From: an uncultured Bacteroides sp.
Lineage (GTDB): Bacteria > Bacteroidota > Bacteroidia > Bacteroidales > Bacteroidaceae
Direction: 5' to 3'
Assembly: GCF_963677685.1 (NCBI RefSeq)
Contig: NZ_OY782186.1
Span: forward strand, 2,418,001 to 2,482,000
Length of the DNA stretch: 64,000 bases
Part shown: positions 1-9,817 of the stretch, piece by piece
Layout of the letters: each line of letters begins with the position of its first letter
How positions within the stretch are numbered: the first letter of the stretch is position 1
Position numbers and translations under genes: made by a program
Notes under the pieces: model-generated
What the model saw: only the letters and a program-made list of their open reading frames with translations
Told to the model about the DNA's origin: nothing
Databases searched by the model: none

Positions 1-903
1 AAGCGCCTGATGCCACTTATCTACACTCCGATCAATAGAGAAACCCACTAGTTCAAAGTTCTCACCTTTATACTTATCATACAAACGCGCCACTTCTGGC
101 AAAGCATTCCGACAAGGAGCACACCACGAAGCCCAAAAGTCTATCAACACATACTTACCTCTCTGATCAGATAATTTAAAAGACTTACCTTTAGCTGTTA
201 CCAGAGAAAAATCAGCAGCCATCGTTCCTTCTTTTGAGAGCAATAGATCTGCGGCATATTCCTTCATCTTTAACGCTTCAGGAGCATTCTGTAGAGATGA
301 ATCTAACAAAGATATTGCCGATTTTAAACTATTACCATCCATGTGCCCAGACTTATAGGTTAATATTCTTAAAGAGACAACAGAAGCCGGATAGGTTTTA
401 ATATAATTCATCTCCACACTATCGATATGACTTTTCAATTTCTTGATCTCTACATTCATACTATCCGTGTAGGCTACTCCCTTTTTAGAAGAATGAATAG
501 CCAAATCACCATAAAGATTGCTCTGCTTGGTATATAAAGAAAGGATATCCTGCTTGTATTCATTGTATTCATCGTTGGTGCGGGTACCTTTTGCCTTAGA
601 ATTATAAAGTTCACCAGCTACAAAGATATTCCCTTTTTCAAGGTATAAATCGCAAAGTGGAACAAACTTATTTTTAAAAGATAGCGTAACCCATATTGGC
701 GAATTTTCCGCTTCTCCCTTAAAAAGAAACTCTCCATTTTTAACAACAACACTATCTATATCTTGAGAAGGCGGCCCCACTAAACGAAGATACAAAAGCG
801 TTCCATCCTGAATATCAGAGACTTTACCATGAATATAATATTCATTAGCAGCATTACATTCACTTAACAAGAAAGTACATATAAATAAAAATAGTAGTCT
901 CAT
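1..903 (-). CDS. TlpA-like thioredoxin lipoprotein with DUF4369-like N-terminus, partial (3' end off window)
   Basis: I translated this gene by eye from the ATG at 903; it stays open to the left edge, so the C-terminus is missing. It begins with a hydrophobic leader (MRLLFLFICTFLLSEC) whose Cys suggests a lipoprotein, although Glu just before the Cys is unusual. The first part has the small beta-rich look of DUF4369 (YYIHGKVSDIQDGTLLYL). The later part is a thioredoxin fold with the redox motif WCAPC (plus-strand bases about 112-127) preceded by DFWAS. Proteins of this family act as periplasmic or surface disulfide reductases or peroxidases. It is last in the sigma/FecR/SusCD operon, five bases after the PKD-like gene. 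The specific substrate is unknown. Confidence 0.8.
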   Translation of the reverse strand, partial: MRLLFLFICTFLLSECNAANEYYIHGKVSDIQDGTLLYLRLVGPPSQDIDSVVVKNGEFLFKGEAENSPIWVTLSFKNKFVPLCDLYLEKGNIFVAGELYNSKAKGTRTNDEYNEYKQDILSLYTKQSNLYGDLAIHSSKKGVAYTDSMNVEIKKLKSHIDSVEMNYIKTYPASVVSLRILTYKSGHMDGNSLKSAISLLDSSLQNAPEALKMKEYAADLLLSKEGTMAADFSLVTAKGKSFKLSDQRGKYVLIDFWASWCAPCRNALPEVARLYDKYKGENFELVGFSIDRSVDKWHQAL

Positions 904-907
904 AATA

Positions 908-2371
908 TTACATTATCTTACGCCAAAGACTAGTAATAGTCCCTTTCATATTTTCATATCTCTTTAAAATTTCCCCCATGGCAGTTAGAGAAGGATTAAT
1001 AAGCAATAAAGTACTAGAAGTGGCACTCTCCTGAATAGCGATACCAAACTCATTTACGCCTTTGTTGGCATTATAAGCATAATGCATAGCCGTTATCGGA
1101 GCCTCATAAGTATGAACATCATTTATGGCAGCGACTCCCGAAGAAAGAGCTTCCAAGTTCAGTGCCATCAGTTTATTGCCTGTAGCAATCATCAAATAAG
1201 GATTCACCTTGTGAGATGTAAAACAAGTCGTCGCATTAATCACTCCATCTGGGATGTCATACTTAGCCAGTAAAGTCCACGAGCCATCCCAAATACAAGA
1301 AAGAACATGCAACACATACTTGCCTGCATCTGTTTTTACAATGCTAAGAGCATTGCCATTATAGGCCTGCCCCATCCATACGGAAGTTCCGTCTACATGA
1401 TCGGGGTCAATAACAGCAGAACTATTCTCATCCACAGTCAATGAAGATACTTTTGTAGAGAGAGAAGAGCGTTGAAAATCTACATAGCGATGATTGAGTT
1501 CATCCAAACAAAGGTAAAAGTCACCATTGCTATATCCTTTTGTATAATTAGCAGCAACGCTATATCCTTGGCTATCTCCAGACAACGGATATTGATAATA
1601 AGCCTCATCCGGAGTACCCATGCTACCTGGGGTTTTAGCATAAATATTGCCCTTACTAATGATAAACAGACTATTATCAATTGAATAGTGTTCTGAACTA
1701 ATAGCATCAACGCTAAGAGATGTTCCTTTGAATTCATCTTCATAATATTTGCGTTTTAAAAAGCTACTTCCATCAAGTTCCACACTCTTCCCACCTTTGC
1801 AAATCACACTTACTCTATCCATATAAGCCCCTGTAGAAGGATCCTGATAATTCAGTTGTTTCACAATTTTGGCCGTTCCCGAAAGATCTTCTCCGTTAAC
1901 TTCCTTATAGATGTCTGTAAAATATTTCTTTTCATCTTCGTAAGACTGAAAATCTAGTTGAGCCTTTCCCTGCACATCCCCAAAGATGAGCCATCCTGTT
2001 TCGAAAGGAGAGACAACAGCCAAATTCATTCTCTTTACAAAGCGAATATTTGTTAGCTTGTCAATCACCTCAAAAGTCAAAGGCTCAGACGATGCCAAAA
2101 CCTTAGTAAAGGTGTGGGTAAACGCTTTATCAGTAGACAAAGTATCCCCCCCCACACGCCAGCAGTAGCTAAGATCATCGGGAGCTATCTCAGTCGTTAT
2201 TTCAGGAGCTATCGTTTGAGTCTTTTGCAAAACAAAACGATAAGAATTTACCAAGCCGCCTATCTGCACTTCCTTGAGCGTTGTATAATCATAATTTCCT
2301 TCATCTTTTATGCAAGAAGTAAAAGATAAGATAGAAAGCAATATCAATAAATATTTTTTCATCATTTTCAT
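908..2371 (-). CDS. PKD-like family surface lipoprotein
   Basis: A 487-residue protein with a lipoprotein signal (KKYLLILLSILSFTSC) followed by IKDEGNYDYTTLKEVQI, the typical opening of the Bacteroidetes PKD-like lipoproteins that travel with SusCD and DUF4843 proteins. The N-terminal 110 residues look like a beta-sandwich domain; the rest is beta-rich with repeated short strands resembling a propeller or beta-helix. No catalytic motif is visible. It lies 14 bases after the DUF4843 gene and five before the thioredoxin gene, so it is probably an accessory surface ligand binder of this uptake system. The family assignment is by recognition of the N-terminus and neighbourhood; the ligand is not deducible. 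Confidence 0.72.
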   Translation of the reverse strand: MKMMKKYLLILLSILSFTSCIKDEGNYDYTTLKEVQIGGLVNSYRFVLQKTQTIAPEITTEIAPDDLSYCWRVGGDTLSTDKAFTHTFTKVLASSEPLTFEVIDKLTNIRFVKRMNLAVVSPFETGWLIFGDVQGKAQLDFQSYEDEKKYFTDIYKEVNGEDLSGTAKIVKQLNYQDPSTGAYMDRVSVICKGGKSVELDGSSFLKRKYYEDEFKGTSLSVDAISSEHYSIDNSLFIISKGNIYAKTPGSMGTPDEAYYQYPLSGDSQGYSVAANYTKGYSNGDFYLCLDELNHRYVDFQRSSLSTKVSSLTVDENSSAVIDPDHVDGTSVWMGQAYNGNALSIVKTDAGKYVLHVLSCIWDGSWTLLAKYDIPDGVINATTCFTSHKVNPYLMIATGNKLMALNLEALSSGVAAINDVHTYEAPITAMHYAYNANKGVNEFGIAIQESATSSTLLLINPSLTAMGEILKRYENMKGTITSLWRKIM

Positions 2372-2385
2372 TATTACTAGGTGAA

Positions 2386-3186
2386 TTAATAAGAGCCTAG
2401 ACTTTCAGCTACAGGCATTTTTAAATCTTCATCATAAGGATTTTCTTTGTCCACATACAGCCAATTTTTAAAGGCCAACACCGTCGACTTAACCTCGCCG
2501 TCTTTGTACAATTTATAGATAAAATTACCAGTTCCGTAATCAGCCCACATCACATATTGCTCAGATTCAAATGGATTGCTGCCATCCTCTACCCCCATAA
2601 ACTCTAGCCATAAGCGGAGCTTCATTAGAGAATAGGTACCCAAAAAACGTTCATAAGGAGTATATACCCACCAATCTGGTCGTACTAGTTGATCCGTAAT
2701 AGTTATTTTTATCTCATCAACTGGCCCAACCTGGAAGTTATCGTTAGCGACAAGCTGCAAAACTAAATCATAAGATTTATTTTGCATGTCAGCAGTACGA
2801 AGCAACTTAATCTTCAGAACACCTTCACTCTTATCAGCCTGAATAGTTTGCTCTTCAGGTGCTATCTTTTCATAGTGTGCCCCAGCTATAGCCGTAGTCA
2901 ATGAATCAACGACCTTCCACTCAAACATGGCATCTTTATCTAAATAACGTCCCGCAAACTTGACAGGGATTTCATATACGTCACTTTTCACAGATGCATC
3001 CATGAAAGTGAAAGTCCATGAAAGAGAGGGATACGCTTCATCATCTTTAGCATCTACATTAAAATAAATATAATTGTTTGAGTCAAAGACTTCCACCTCA
3101 TCCTTCGAACAAGCTGTTTGCAACACAGCTGTTATTAACAGTAGTAAATATATGCTCTTTTTCATTTTTCTCATTTTTTTGATCAT
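2386..3186 (-). CDS. DUF4843 domain lipoprotein
   Basis: A secreted lipoprotein of about 266 residues; the signal ends at LLLITAVLQTAC. The mature part (FDSNNYIYFN, then a sequence resembling a Calx-beta-like sandwich with GAHYEKIAPEEQTI) matches DUF4843 proteins, which sit between SusD and PKD-like genes in many Bacteroidetes loci. I use the ATG at 3186 because the codon six bases further upstream is TTG; the ATG at 3165 (MKKSIYLLLL) is an equally good start for the signal peptide. The gene begins two bases after the SusD stop, so it is translated from the same message. It is likely a surface accessory that binds the same ligand as SusD. Confidence 0.75.
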   Translation of the reverse strand: MIKKMRKMKKSIYLLLLITAVLQTACSKDEVEVFDSNNYIYFNVDAKDDEAYPSLSWTFTFMDASVKSDVYEIPVKFAGRYLDKDAMFEWKVVDSLTTAIAGAHYEKIAPEEQTIQADKSEGVLKIKLLRTADMQNKSYDLVLQLVANDNFQVGPVDEIKITITDQLVRPDWWVYTPYERFLGTYSLMKLRLWLEFMGVEDGSNPFESEQYVMWADYGTGNFIYKLYKDGEVKSTVLAFKNWLYVDKENPYDEDLKMPVAESLGSY

Positions 3187-3188
3187 TA

Positions 3189-4634
3189 TCAAGATTTTGG
3201 AATATTACCATATTCTTTTTCATCTTCAGGAAGCGGAAATGTATAATACGAAGGCTGCATGCTAAAAGTAGCATTTGACGACCACGGACTGAAATCAGGA
3301 ATAGCAGCCAGTTGCAAACGTTTATACATAAAGAAAGTCTGTCCCTCGGCATACGTTTCTTTTCTCATCTCTTTTTGTACATATCCTTGTAGCTGAGCTA
3401 CTGTTGCATTGTCATTTATTCCTCTGTCCGATGAAAGATATCCCCTATGAAGCTTTAATTCGCGCAACAGGCTGATAGCTTCTGTAGGGTTGGACTCAGC
3501 ATCGCATTCAGCAGCAATCAAATACATCTCTCCTAACCTGATTAAAGGAACAGTCTCTTTTTTCAAAGTAGCACCATCTGCAGGACTTTGATCATATTTA
3601 GACGAGATAACCTTATTCTTATCTTTATCATTCGTCAACAAATACAAATAACGATAGTCATTTCCATCCTCAAATACATTCAAGCTATATATTCCCCATC
3701 CATCACTCAAAGAGTATTTTTCCGAAGTGAAATAGGTATCGTAATACGTACTCAACTTAGGAACATTCAACGCACAAATGATCTCGGACATGAATACCTT
3801 ATCGGCATGTTCGCCGCTCAAGACAGATGGATTAATCCATTTAAAAGGTCCTTCATTAATCACTTTCATAGCATACTCCTTGGCCGCTTCTTTATTGTTT
3901 GCATATAAGTAAACACGCGCTTTCAGAGCCAACACCGCCCAATAATTGAAACGATACTGTCTGTTGGCTAAGAAATCACCTTTACCCGAAGCAGTGACAA
4001 TCAACTCACTCATGATAGGATCAGCAGCATCTTTGAAAAGTTCTTCCGCCTTGTCTAAGTCAGCCAGAATCTTCTCCACCACCTTCGATTCACTGATATG
4101 CGGATAGCGTGCTCTCTCGTAAGATTCGACATAAGGGATGGCGATGGTCGATTCATTGCCTTGGTAGGCAGGAGCAAACATGCGCAATAAGTCAAAATGC
4201 ACAAAAGCTCTCATCGTCAAAGCTTCTCCTTCAAGGATATCTCCTTCACCGTTGTAGAATAAGTCCTTTTTATTCTCTATATCATTGAGGATACTATTTA
4301 TATTCGCTACATTATTATACATTTTACTCCAGATGTCATCAATGGTAGGGCGCACAGCCGTATCAGTAAATTTATAGTTACTAGAGAGTGACTTCACGTA
4401 ATTTTTAGCAAAACCTTCGAGTGCTCCATATGTCAATTCGTGTCCATAGAGAGAAACGTTCGCCATATTGATATAACATCCGTAAAGCATCTCTTTAAAG
4501 CCATTTTCTGTTTCAATCAAATCTGCTCGATCTTTTTCTGTTGAAGGGCTAACATCCAGCCATCCGCTACAAGCAGAGAAAGAAAAGGAGACAGATAAAA
4601 TAAAAAGGTATATTATTTTTTTCATATATTTCAT
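3189..4634 (-). CDS. RagB/SusD family nutrient-binding outer-membrane lipoprotein
   Basis: A 481-residue lipoprotein with signal ending LFILSVSFSFSAC followed by SGWLDVSPSTEKDR, the classical SusD opening. The N-terminal helical TPR-like region contains EGEALTMRAFVHFDLLRMFA, the strongly conserved SusD stretch near residue 140, and the C-terminal part contains PLIRLGEMYLIAAE, the second family hallmark. SusD proteins form the lid of the SusC barrel and capture ligand at the cell surface. It lies three bases after the SusC stop and directly upstream of DUF4843. The partner genes (PKD-like, thioredoxin, no glycoside hydrolases) suggest a non-glycan ligand such as peptide, but this is inference. 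A second ATG at 4625 gives a shorter signal peptide. Confidence 0.93.
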   Translation of the reverse strand: MKYMKKIIYLFILSVSFSFSACSGWLDVSPSTEKDRADLIETENGFKEMLYGCYINMANVSLYGHELTYGALEGFAKNYVKSLSSNYKFTDTAVRPTIDDIWSKMYNNVANINSILNDIENKKDLFYNGEGDILEGEALTMRAFVHFDLLRMFAPAYQGNESTIAIPYVESYERARYPHISESKVVEKILADLDKAEELFKDAADPIMSELIVTASGKGDFLANRQYRFNYWAVLALKARVYLYANNKEAAKEYAMKVINEGPFKWINPSVLSGEHADKVFMSEIICALNVPKLSTYYDTYFTSEKYSLSDGWGIYSLNVFEDGNDYRYLYLLTNDKDKNKVISSKYDQSPADGATLKKETVPLIRLGEMYLIAAECDAESNPTEAISLLRELKLHRGYLSSDRGINDNATVAQLQGYVQKEMRKETYAEGQTFFMYKRLQLAAIPDFSPWSSNATFSMQPSYYTFPLPEDEKEYGNIPKS

Positions 4635-4637
4635 CTT

Positions 4638-7600
4638 TTAAAAATTTGTACGTAAGCCAAAACTAAAGGATCGTGCATAAGGATAATCCGTTCCTCTCTC
4701 ACGCTTCACGGTAGAAAGATAGAATATATCGGACATATTAAAGGAAAGTCTTACACTCTTCATGCGCAAGGGGCGAATCATCTTTTTGGGCAACTCATAT
4801 TGCAAAGAAAGAGCAGCAAGTTGCAGATAATCTTGATCTTGCACAAATCGCGAACTAGCATACGTATAGTATTGCGAATATCTTTTTGTAAGATTAGCTT
4901 TATATTTCACCACATCTCCCGGCTTCTGCCAAGTCTCTGTCAGCACACGCTTATCCATGTTCTTAAATTTATTGGAGTTCTCTACCTTATTTACTAGCGT
5001 AGAGTTATATATTTGACCTCCCAATGAGTAAGAGAACGTTGCATTCAAGAACAAGCCATTCCACCCCACATTCGTACCAAAAGTACCTCTCATCGTAGGT
5101 TCAGTATCGCCAACCACCATTTTATCACTGGCATTCCACTTCAGAGTCGTCTTCCCTTCTTTGGTAAGGAACAACTCTTCACCAGTCATCGGGTCAATGC
5201 CCAAAGAGCGTACTGCATAGATAGCGGTAGAGGATTGTCCTTCTTCGTATTTAGTCAGGAACGTATGAGAAACTTGCTTGTATTCGTTATCCGAATATCC
5301 ATCCGATGAGTCTGCCGCTTTATTGTAAGATTCCAAAGCGGACGAAATAGATAAGATCTTATTGGTATTATGTGTAGCCGAAGCAAACACTGACACGTTT
5401 AATCCTGCTTTTTTAAGGAGGAACGCACGCATAGAGATTTCATAACCTTTATTTCTCATCCGACCCAAGTTTTCAATGTAGCTATTGAAACCAACAGAGG
5501 GAGGCGTGGTGACAGGCAAAACCATGTCCGAAGTCAGCTTATTGTAAATGCTGGCAGAAAAATCAAAGCGATTAAAGATGCCAACCTTTGCGCCAAGTTC
5601 ATAAGAACGAGTGCTTTGCCAACGCAAGTTCTCATTGCCTAGTCCTCGTAATATAACCCCAATGTTGCCATCATAACGGTCACTTTTGGTGTATTGATAC
5701 ATATCTTTGGCCTGATAAGGGCTGAAATTCACTGAACCTACTTCTCCATACGTAGCTCTCAACTTAAGCATATTAACAAACTTCAGTTTCTTAATGAACA
5801 GCTCATTGTGCATGTTCCAACCTACACCTAGACTATAGAATGGGGCAACTTTTTTCTCTGTACCAAATTGAGAGGAACCATCTAAGCGATAGGAAAAATC
5901 GAACAGGTATCGACTATCATAAGCATAATTAGCAGAGGCAAAAAGACTGGCCATACGAGTATGACCTTCGGAGTTACTGGGTGTTCCTCCTTTTTCATAA
6001 CCTTGTGCGTAAGCAGGTTCTGCAGCATCTTCCTCGCCAAATCCCTGAGCAGTAAAACCGTAGAGGGTACTTTTTGTATCAGCCATAGAACCTCCAACAG
6101 ATGCCGTAGCAAAATGCACACCCATATTTTTAGACCATGTGGCTACCAAGTTACTTTCCAAACGTTCCTGAAAAGTTTCGGCATAAGTATATTTTCCTTT
6201 TAGCAATTCCTTTTCTTCAGTAGAAGTGGAAGAAGAAGCACTATACTCGGTATAAGTGGCCGAATTTGGTGAAAGAAAAGAAGTAGCCTTGTCGGTAGAC
6301 TTGGTATAACTTATCATTCCGTTAATACGGAAAGATGGAAGCAATCTCCACTCCATCGCAAAGTTATTATTGATATTCTGGCTTTCATCCTTATTATCAT
6401 TTCCTACAGATGCTTCATACAGGGGGTTGATAGGCGTATTGTTACTATTGCCCCATACATTCTGCTCTCCATACTGATCTTCGTAATAATAGTATTTATA
6501 CAACTTCCCGTTGGCATCCTTTATGGGATAAAAGGAATTAATCGTTGTGTAATCTTGAAAACTGCCATAAGGAGATTCCTTGGAGTTGGTTTGTCCTACG
6601 GATAAATGGTTCGTAAACCGAAGTTTATCGTTATAATTATAAGATAACTTAATACCAATTCCATAGTTTGTTCTGAAGGATTTTTTCATCACTCCGGGAG
6701 CATTAGAATAATTCAAATCAACGCCATAACGCATGCGGTGATCACCTCCGGATAAGTTCAATGAGTGCTTATAACCTACGGCATTGCGAACCGGTTGTGC
6801 CATCCAATCTGTATCGACCCCTTGGGCTATCCAACGAGTGATTTGATTATAAGCAGGGGTTAACGTACCATCATTATTGCGATACATCCCAAAGCGGTCA
6901 TACAAGGCTAAATTTTCCTTAGCATTCAAAAGATTATAGCTAGATAAATCAGGCAAATTAACGTTCATATCCAATCCGTAACTAATCCGCAACTCTCCTT
7001 CTTTGGGTTGAAGGGTTTTCACCACAATCACCCCATTCGCTGCTCTAGAACCATAGATGGCACCTGCTGCAGCGTCTTTCAAGATGGTAACAGATTCAAT
7101 CAAATTCATATCCAGGTCGACTATTGTAGACATGGTCGTTTGATATCCATCCAAAATAAATAACGGTTCATTGGGGTCACTCATCAAACCAGACTTATCG
7201 ATATTCTCAAACCCTTGAAAAGAGCTCTCGCCTCTAAAACGAATTTTAGGCATAGTATTCGGGTTGGAACCTGCAGAGGTATTCTCTACAATCGCAATGG
7301 TAGGATCAAGAATACTTAAGCTCTTGATCAAATTCTGCCGTCCGACCATCTTCAGATCTTCTCCTTTAAAAACCGATGCATTTCCGGTAAAACTATTACT
7401 ATTGTGGGTAACCAAGCCAGTCACCACCACTTCATCTATAGCCTGAGCATCATCCTCCATCACCACTCTTAGCCTATCTCCCTTAAAAGGGAAAGAACTT
7501 TTCTTCAAGCCAATAAATGAAAAAGAAAGCACGTTTACCGTCTCCCCGTCAGGAATTCTAATATCAAAATTTCCATCGACATTACTAATTCCACCAATCG

Positions 7601-8045
7601 TTTTATTATCGGTGGTAATGTTCACTCCCGGCAAAGCTTCTCCATTTTTATCAACCACCTTGCCAACAATTCGCTTACGTTCAGCAGTCGTCTTCAAGGA
7701 ATAGATAGAAATATAAATATTCTTTATCTTATAGGCCAGTGGATAAGAGCCTATAACTTCTTTAACTGCCTCATTGAGAGGCTTATCTTTAAAAGATACA
7801 GTAACTTTATAACTCTGAATTTCATCATAAGTAAACAGAACTTTATATTTTGAAGCCTGCTCTATCTTCTTCAGAACAGACGACATCGGTTCGTTTTTAC
7901 AATCCAATGAAATAAGAGGATTTTTCACTTTCTGTGTTTGTGCCTCTGCATAGGTGGAACAAATTCCAACCATGAAAACAAAAAACAACACCATTCTCCA
8001 AAGAGGGCTTCTTCCAAAGCCAATCAACCATTTAGTTTTTCTCAT
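4638..8045 (-). CDS. SusC/RagA family TonB-linked outer-membrane receptor with STN domain
   Basis: About 1,135 residues. After a signal peptide ending near AEAQ come an STN (secretin/TonB short N-terminal) domain at about residues 45-120, a carboxypeptidase-regulatory-like domain at about 125-200 (RIVGKVVDKNGEALPGVNI), a plug at about 205-350 (GAIYGSRAANGVIVVKT), then a beta-barrel ending in FSFGLRTNF with a terminal aromatic. The STN domain is what lets such receptors signal to a FecR anti-sigma factor, and the FecR and ECF sigma genes lie immediately upstream. I use the ATG at 8045; the codon at 8054 is TTG. Transport is energised by TonB; the ligand is unknown. Confidence 0.94.
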   Translation of the reverse strand: MRKTKWLIGFGRSPLWRMVLFFVFMVGICSTYAEAQTQKVKNPLISLDCKNEPMSSVLKKIEQASKYKVLFTYDEIQSYKVTVSFKDKPLNEAVKEVIGSYPLAYKIKNIYISIYSLKTTAERKRIVGKVVDKNGEALPGVNITTDNKTIGGISNVDGNFDIRIPDGETVNVLSFSFIGLKKSSFPFKGDRLRVVMEDDAQAIDEVVVTGLVTHNSNSFTGNASVFKGEDLKMVGRQNLIKSLSILDPTIAIVENTSAGSNPNTMPKIRFRGESSFQGFENIDKSGLMSDPNEPLFILDGYQTTMSTIVDLDMNLIESVTILKDAAAGAIYGSRAANGVIVVKTLQPKEGELRISYGLDMNVNLPDLSSYNLLNAKENLALYDRFGMYRNNDGTLTPAYNQITRWIAQGVDTDWMAQPVRNAVGYKHSLNLSGGDHRMRYGVDLNYSNAPGVMKKSFRTNYGIGIKLSYNYNDKLRFTNHLSVGQTNSKESPYGSFQDYTTINSFYPIKDANGKLYKYYYYEDQYGEQNVWGNSNNTPINPLYEASVGNDNKDESQNINNNFAMEWRLLPSFRINGMISYTKSTDKATSFLSPNSATYTEYSASSSTSTEEKELLKGKYTYAETFQERLESNLVATWSKNMGVHFATASVGGSMADTKSTLYGFTAQGFGEEDAAEPAYAQGYEKGGTPSNSEGHTRMASLFASANYAYDSRYLFDFSYRLDGSSQFGTEKKVAPFYSLGVGWNMHNELFIKKLKFVNMLKLRATYGEVGSVNFSPYQAKDMYQYTKSDRYDGNIGVILRGLGNENLRWQSTRSYELGAKVGIFNRFDFSASIYNKLTSDMVLPVTTPPSVGFNSYIENLGRMRNKGYEISMRAFLLKKAGLNVSVFASATHNTNKILSISSALESYNKAADSSDGYSDNEYKQVSHTFLTKYEEGQSSTAIYAVRSLGIDPMTGEELFLTKEGKTTLKWNASDKMVVGDTEPTMRGTFGTNVGWNGLFLNATFSYSLGGQIYNSTLVNKVENSNKFKNMDKRVLTETWQKPGDVVKYKANLTKRYSQYYTYASSRFVQDQDYLQLAALSLQYELPKKMIRPLRMKSVRLSFNMSDIFYLSTVKRERGTDYPYARSFSFGLRTNF

Positions 8046-8101
8046 ATAAGCCAATCATTAATAATACATAATCATAGCTTTAATACGAGAAAAGAATGTT
8101 T

Positions 8102-9229
8102 TTAGTCCCTTTTTAAATCTTTTTTCTCACTAATAGCTATCGTATTTTTATTTTTTAGAGCAGACAGATAGCTAAAGTTATTCAAATTTTCAACTACTTC
8201 ATCAATTCCTGAATTTCTGTTAACGATGAAATGCAGACGATAGCTCATCAATGAAGCCTTTTCAATCTCGATATTAACATTGTACCAACGTCCCAAATCA
8301 GTCAACACCTCTACCAAAGGAACATTATCAAAATAGAAAAAGCCATCTTTCCATTGATTATAGTACTCAGCATCTACATTCTTAACATTGACTTTATTAT
8401 TCGAATAGGTGATTTCCTCTCCTGGAGATAACCTTACTTCTCTATTGATATCAGCAACACTCACTATCACTACTCCTTCAATAAGCGTAACTTGAGGATT
8501 AAACCCCTTATACGCTTTCACATTAAACTCAGTGCCCAATGCCCTTGTGTCCATCTTATCAGTGTTAACAACGAAGGGCATTTTTTTATTTTTTGCCACT
8601 TTAAAATAGGCTTCTCCTTCCAAATACACCAAACGCTCCTTACCCCGAAATTGAGTAGGAAAAGTAAGTTTACTATCGGCATTCATCAGCACTTCTGTCC
8701 CATCATTTAATACGATACGATAATCTTTTCCACAAGGAGTAGTAACAGTTCTCATCTTGATAACCTCTCCCTTCACTTTGGAGAAATCAGCCTCCTTATT
8801 AGTCACCAATACTCCTTTTAACGGATCTTGCACCACCTGTTTAGTATCTGAGAGAATACGTTCTTGATTCTTCCCTATGCTCATCGTAACCTCCTGAATT
8901 CCCTGCTGAGCCACAAAAATGCTAACAGGATGATCTTGCATCTGCTTATCCTGCCAACGAAAAACCAGCAGTATCAACACCGTTGCTGCAATACCGGCAA
9001 GAGTCCCCAAAACAAAAGAACGTGTTTTAAGAGAATGATTTTTCTTTGCAACAGGAACTTCTGAAGGCTGAGTGGTTTCAATGCTCTGCTTTAATTTGTT
9101 CCATTCGGCTTTAACCGAAGGATTTGGATATTTTGTTCTAAGCAAAGCCTGCTCGCATTCAAATGCCAAACGATCATCCGAGTAGAAATCCTTATTGTTT
9201 AAATATTTATCGTCTTTCTTGTTACACAT
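8102..9229 (-). CDS. FecR family anti-sigma factor
   Basis: A 375-residue inner-membrane protein. The N-terminal 70 residues form the cytoplasmic anti-sigma region; one membrane segment lies around residues 77-95 (LGTLAGIAATVLILLVF). The periplasmic part has the FecR domain (RTVTTPCGKDYRIVLNDGTEVLMNADSKL, split here as RTVTTPCGKDY then RIVLNDGTEVLMNADS) and a C-terminal DUF4974-type domain (VPLVEVLTDLGRWYNVNIEI). It holds the sigma factor encoded 36 bases upstream until the STN domain of the liganded SusC transmits a signal. It is followed by susC after about 55 bases. This is the standard Bacteroidetes trans-envelope regulatory trio; partner assignment is from adjacency. Confidence 0.92.
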   Translation of the reverse strand: MCNKKDDKYLNNKDFYSDDRLAFECEQALLRTKYPNPSVKAEWNKLKQSIETTQPSEVPVAKKNHSLKTRSFVLGTLAGIAATVLILLVFRWQDKQMQDHPVSIFVAQQGIQEVTMSIGKNQERILSDTKQVVQDPLKGVLVTNKEADFSKVKGEVIKMRTVTTPCGKDYRIVLNDGTEVLMNADSKLTFPTQFRGKERLVYLEGEAYFKVAKNKKMPFVVNTDKMDTRALGTEFNVKAYKGFNPQVTLIEGVVIVSVADINREVRLSPGEEITYSNNKVNVKNVDAEYYNQWKDGFFYFDNVPLVEVLTDLGRWYNVNIEIEKASLMSYRLHFIVNRNSGIDEVVENLNNFSYLSALKNKNTIAISEKKDLKRD

Positions 9230-9265
9230 AATAGAATATGTTCTAAATATATTATACGTAATAAT

Positions 9266-9817
9266 TTATTTTTGATTACCACCTTTTTTATATTTAACAG
9301 AAAAATAACTTCGAATGGTATCCAAACCTTTCATTATATGTTTGCGCACGCCACTTTCAGTCATTCCAACTATCTCAGCTATTTCTTTATATTTCTTTTT
9401 ATGCAAATAATTTTGTTCCATAATAAACTTAGTTTGTGATGGAAGTGTGTCAAGCACTTGCATTATCTGTTCTATTCTTATCTCAGTCTCTTTCCAATTC
9501 TCATCATCCATTTCTGAAACAAAATTGAGTTGAGAATTTAAATACGAATTCTCAACTTCTGCATGACGGATCTGGTCAATACACAAATTACGTACATGAG
9601 TGAACATATACGTAAGCATAGTATCCACCCTGACAGCATCTAATTTTTCCCACAAATACCGGAAAGATTCACTAACGATATCTTTACATATCTCTGAATC
9701 AGAAATATAGTGAAGCGCATAATAGTAAAGTCGGGAATAATTTTCGGCGAAAAACCGTTCAAATTCTTTTTCTTTCGTTGCTTGTATACTCTTACTATCC
9801 TTTCCCATACTCATCAT
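9266..9817 (-). CDS. ECF-type RNA polymerase sigma-70 factor
   Basis: A 183-residue ECF sigma factor. Region 2 is at about residues 18-85 (FAENYSRLYYYALHYI, VSESFRYLWEKL) and region 4 at about 120-175 (LPSQTKFIMEQNYLHKKKYKEIA, written here in two parts: LPSQTKFIMEQNY and KKYKEIAEIVGMTESGVRKH), the latter forming the -35-binding helix-turn-helix. It should redirect RNA polymerase to the downstream SusCD operon when FecR releases it. Three closely spaced ATGs (9817, 9814, 9808) are possible starts; the longest is given. Upstream, 339 bases separate it from a divergent gene. Confidence 0.93.
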   Translation of the reverse strand: MMSMGKDSKSIQATKEKEFERFFAENYSRLYYYALHYISDSEICKDIVSESFRYLWEKLDAVRVDTMLTYMFTHVRNLCIDQIRHAEVENSYLNSQLNFVSEMDDENWKETEIRIEQIMQVLDTLPSQTKFIMEQNYLHKKKYKEIAEIVGMTESGVRKHIMKGLDTIRSYFSVKYKKGGNQK

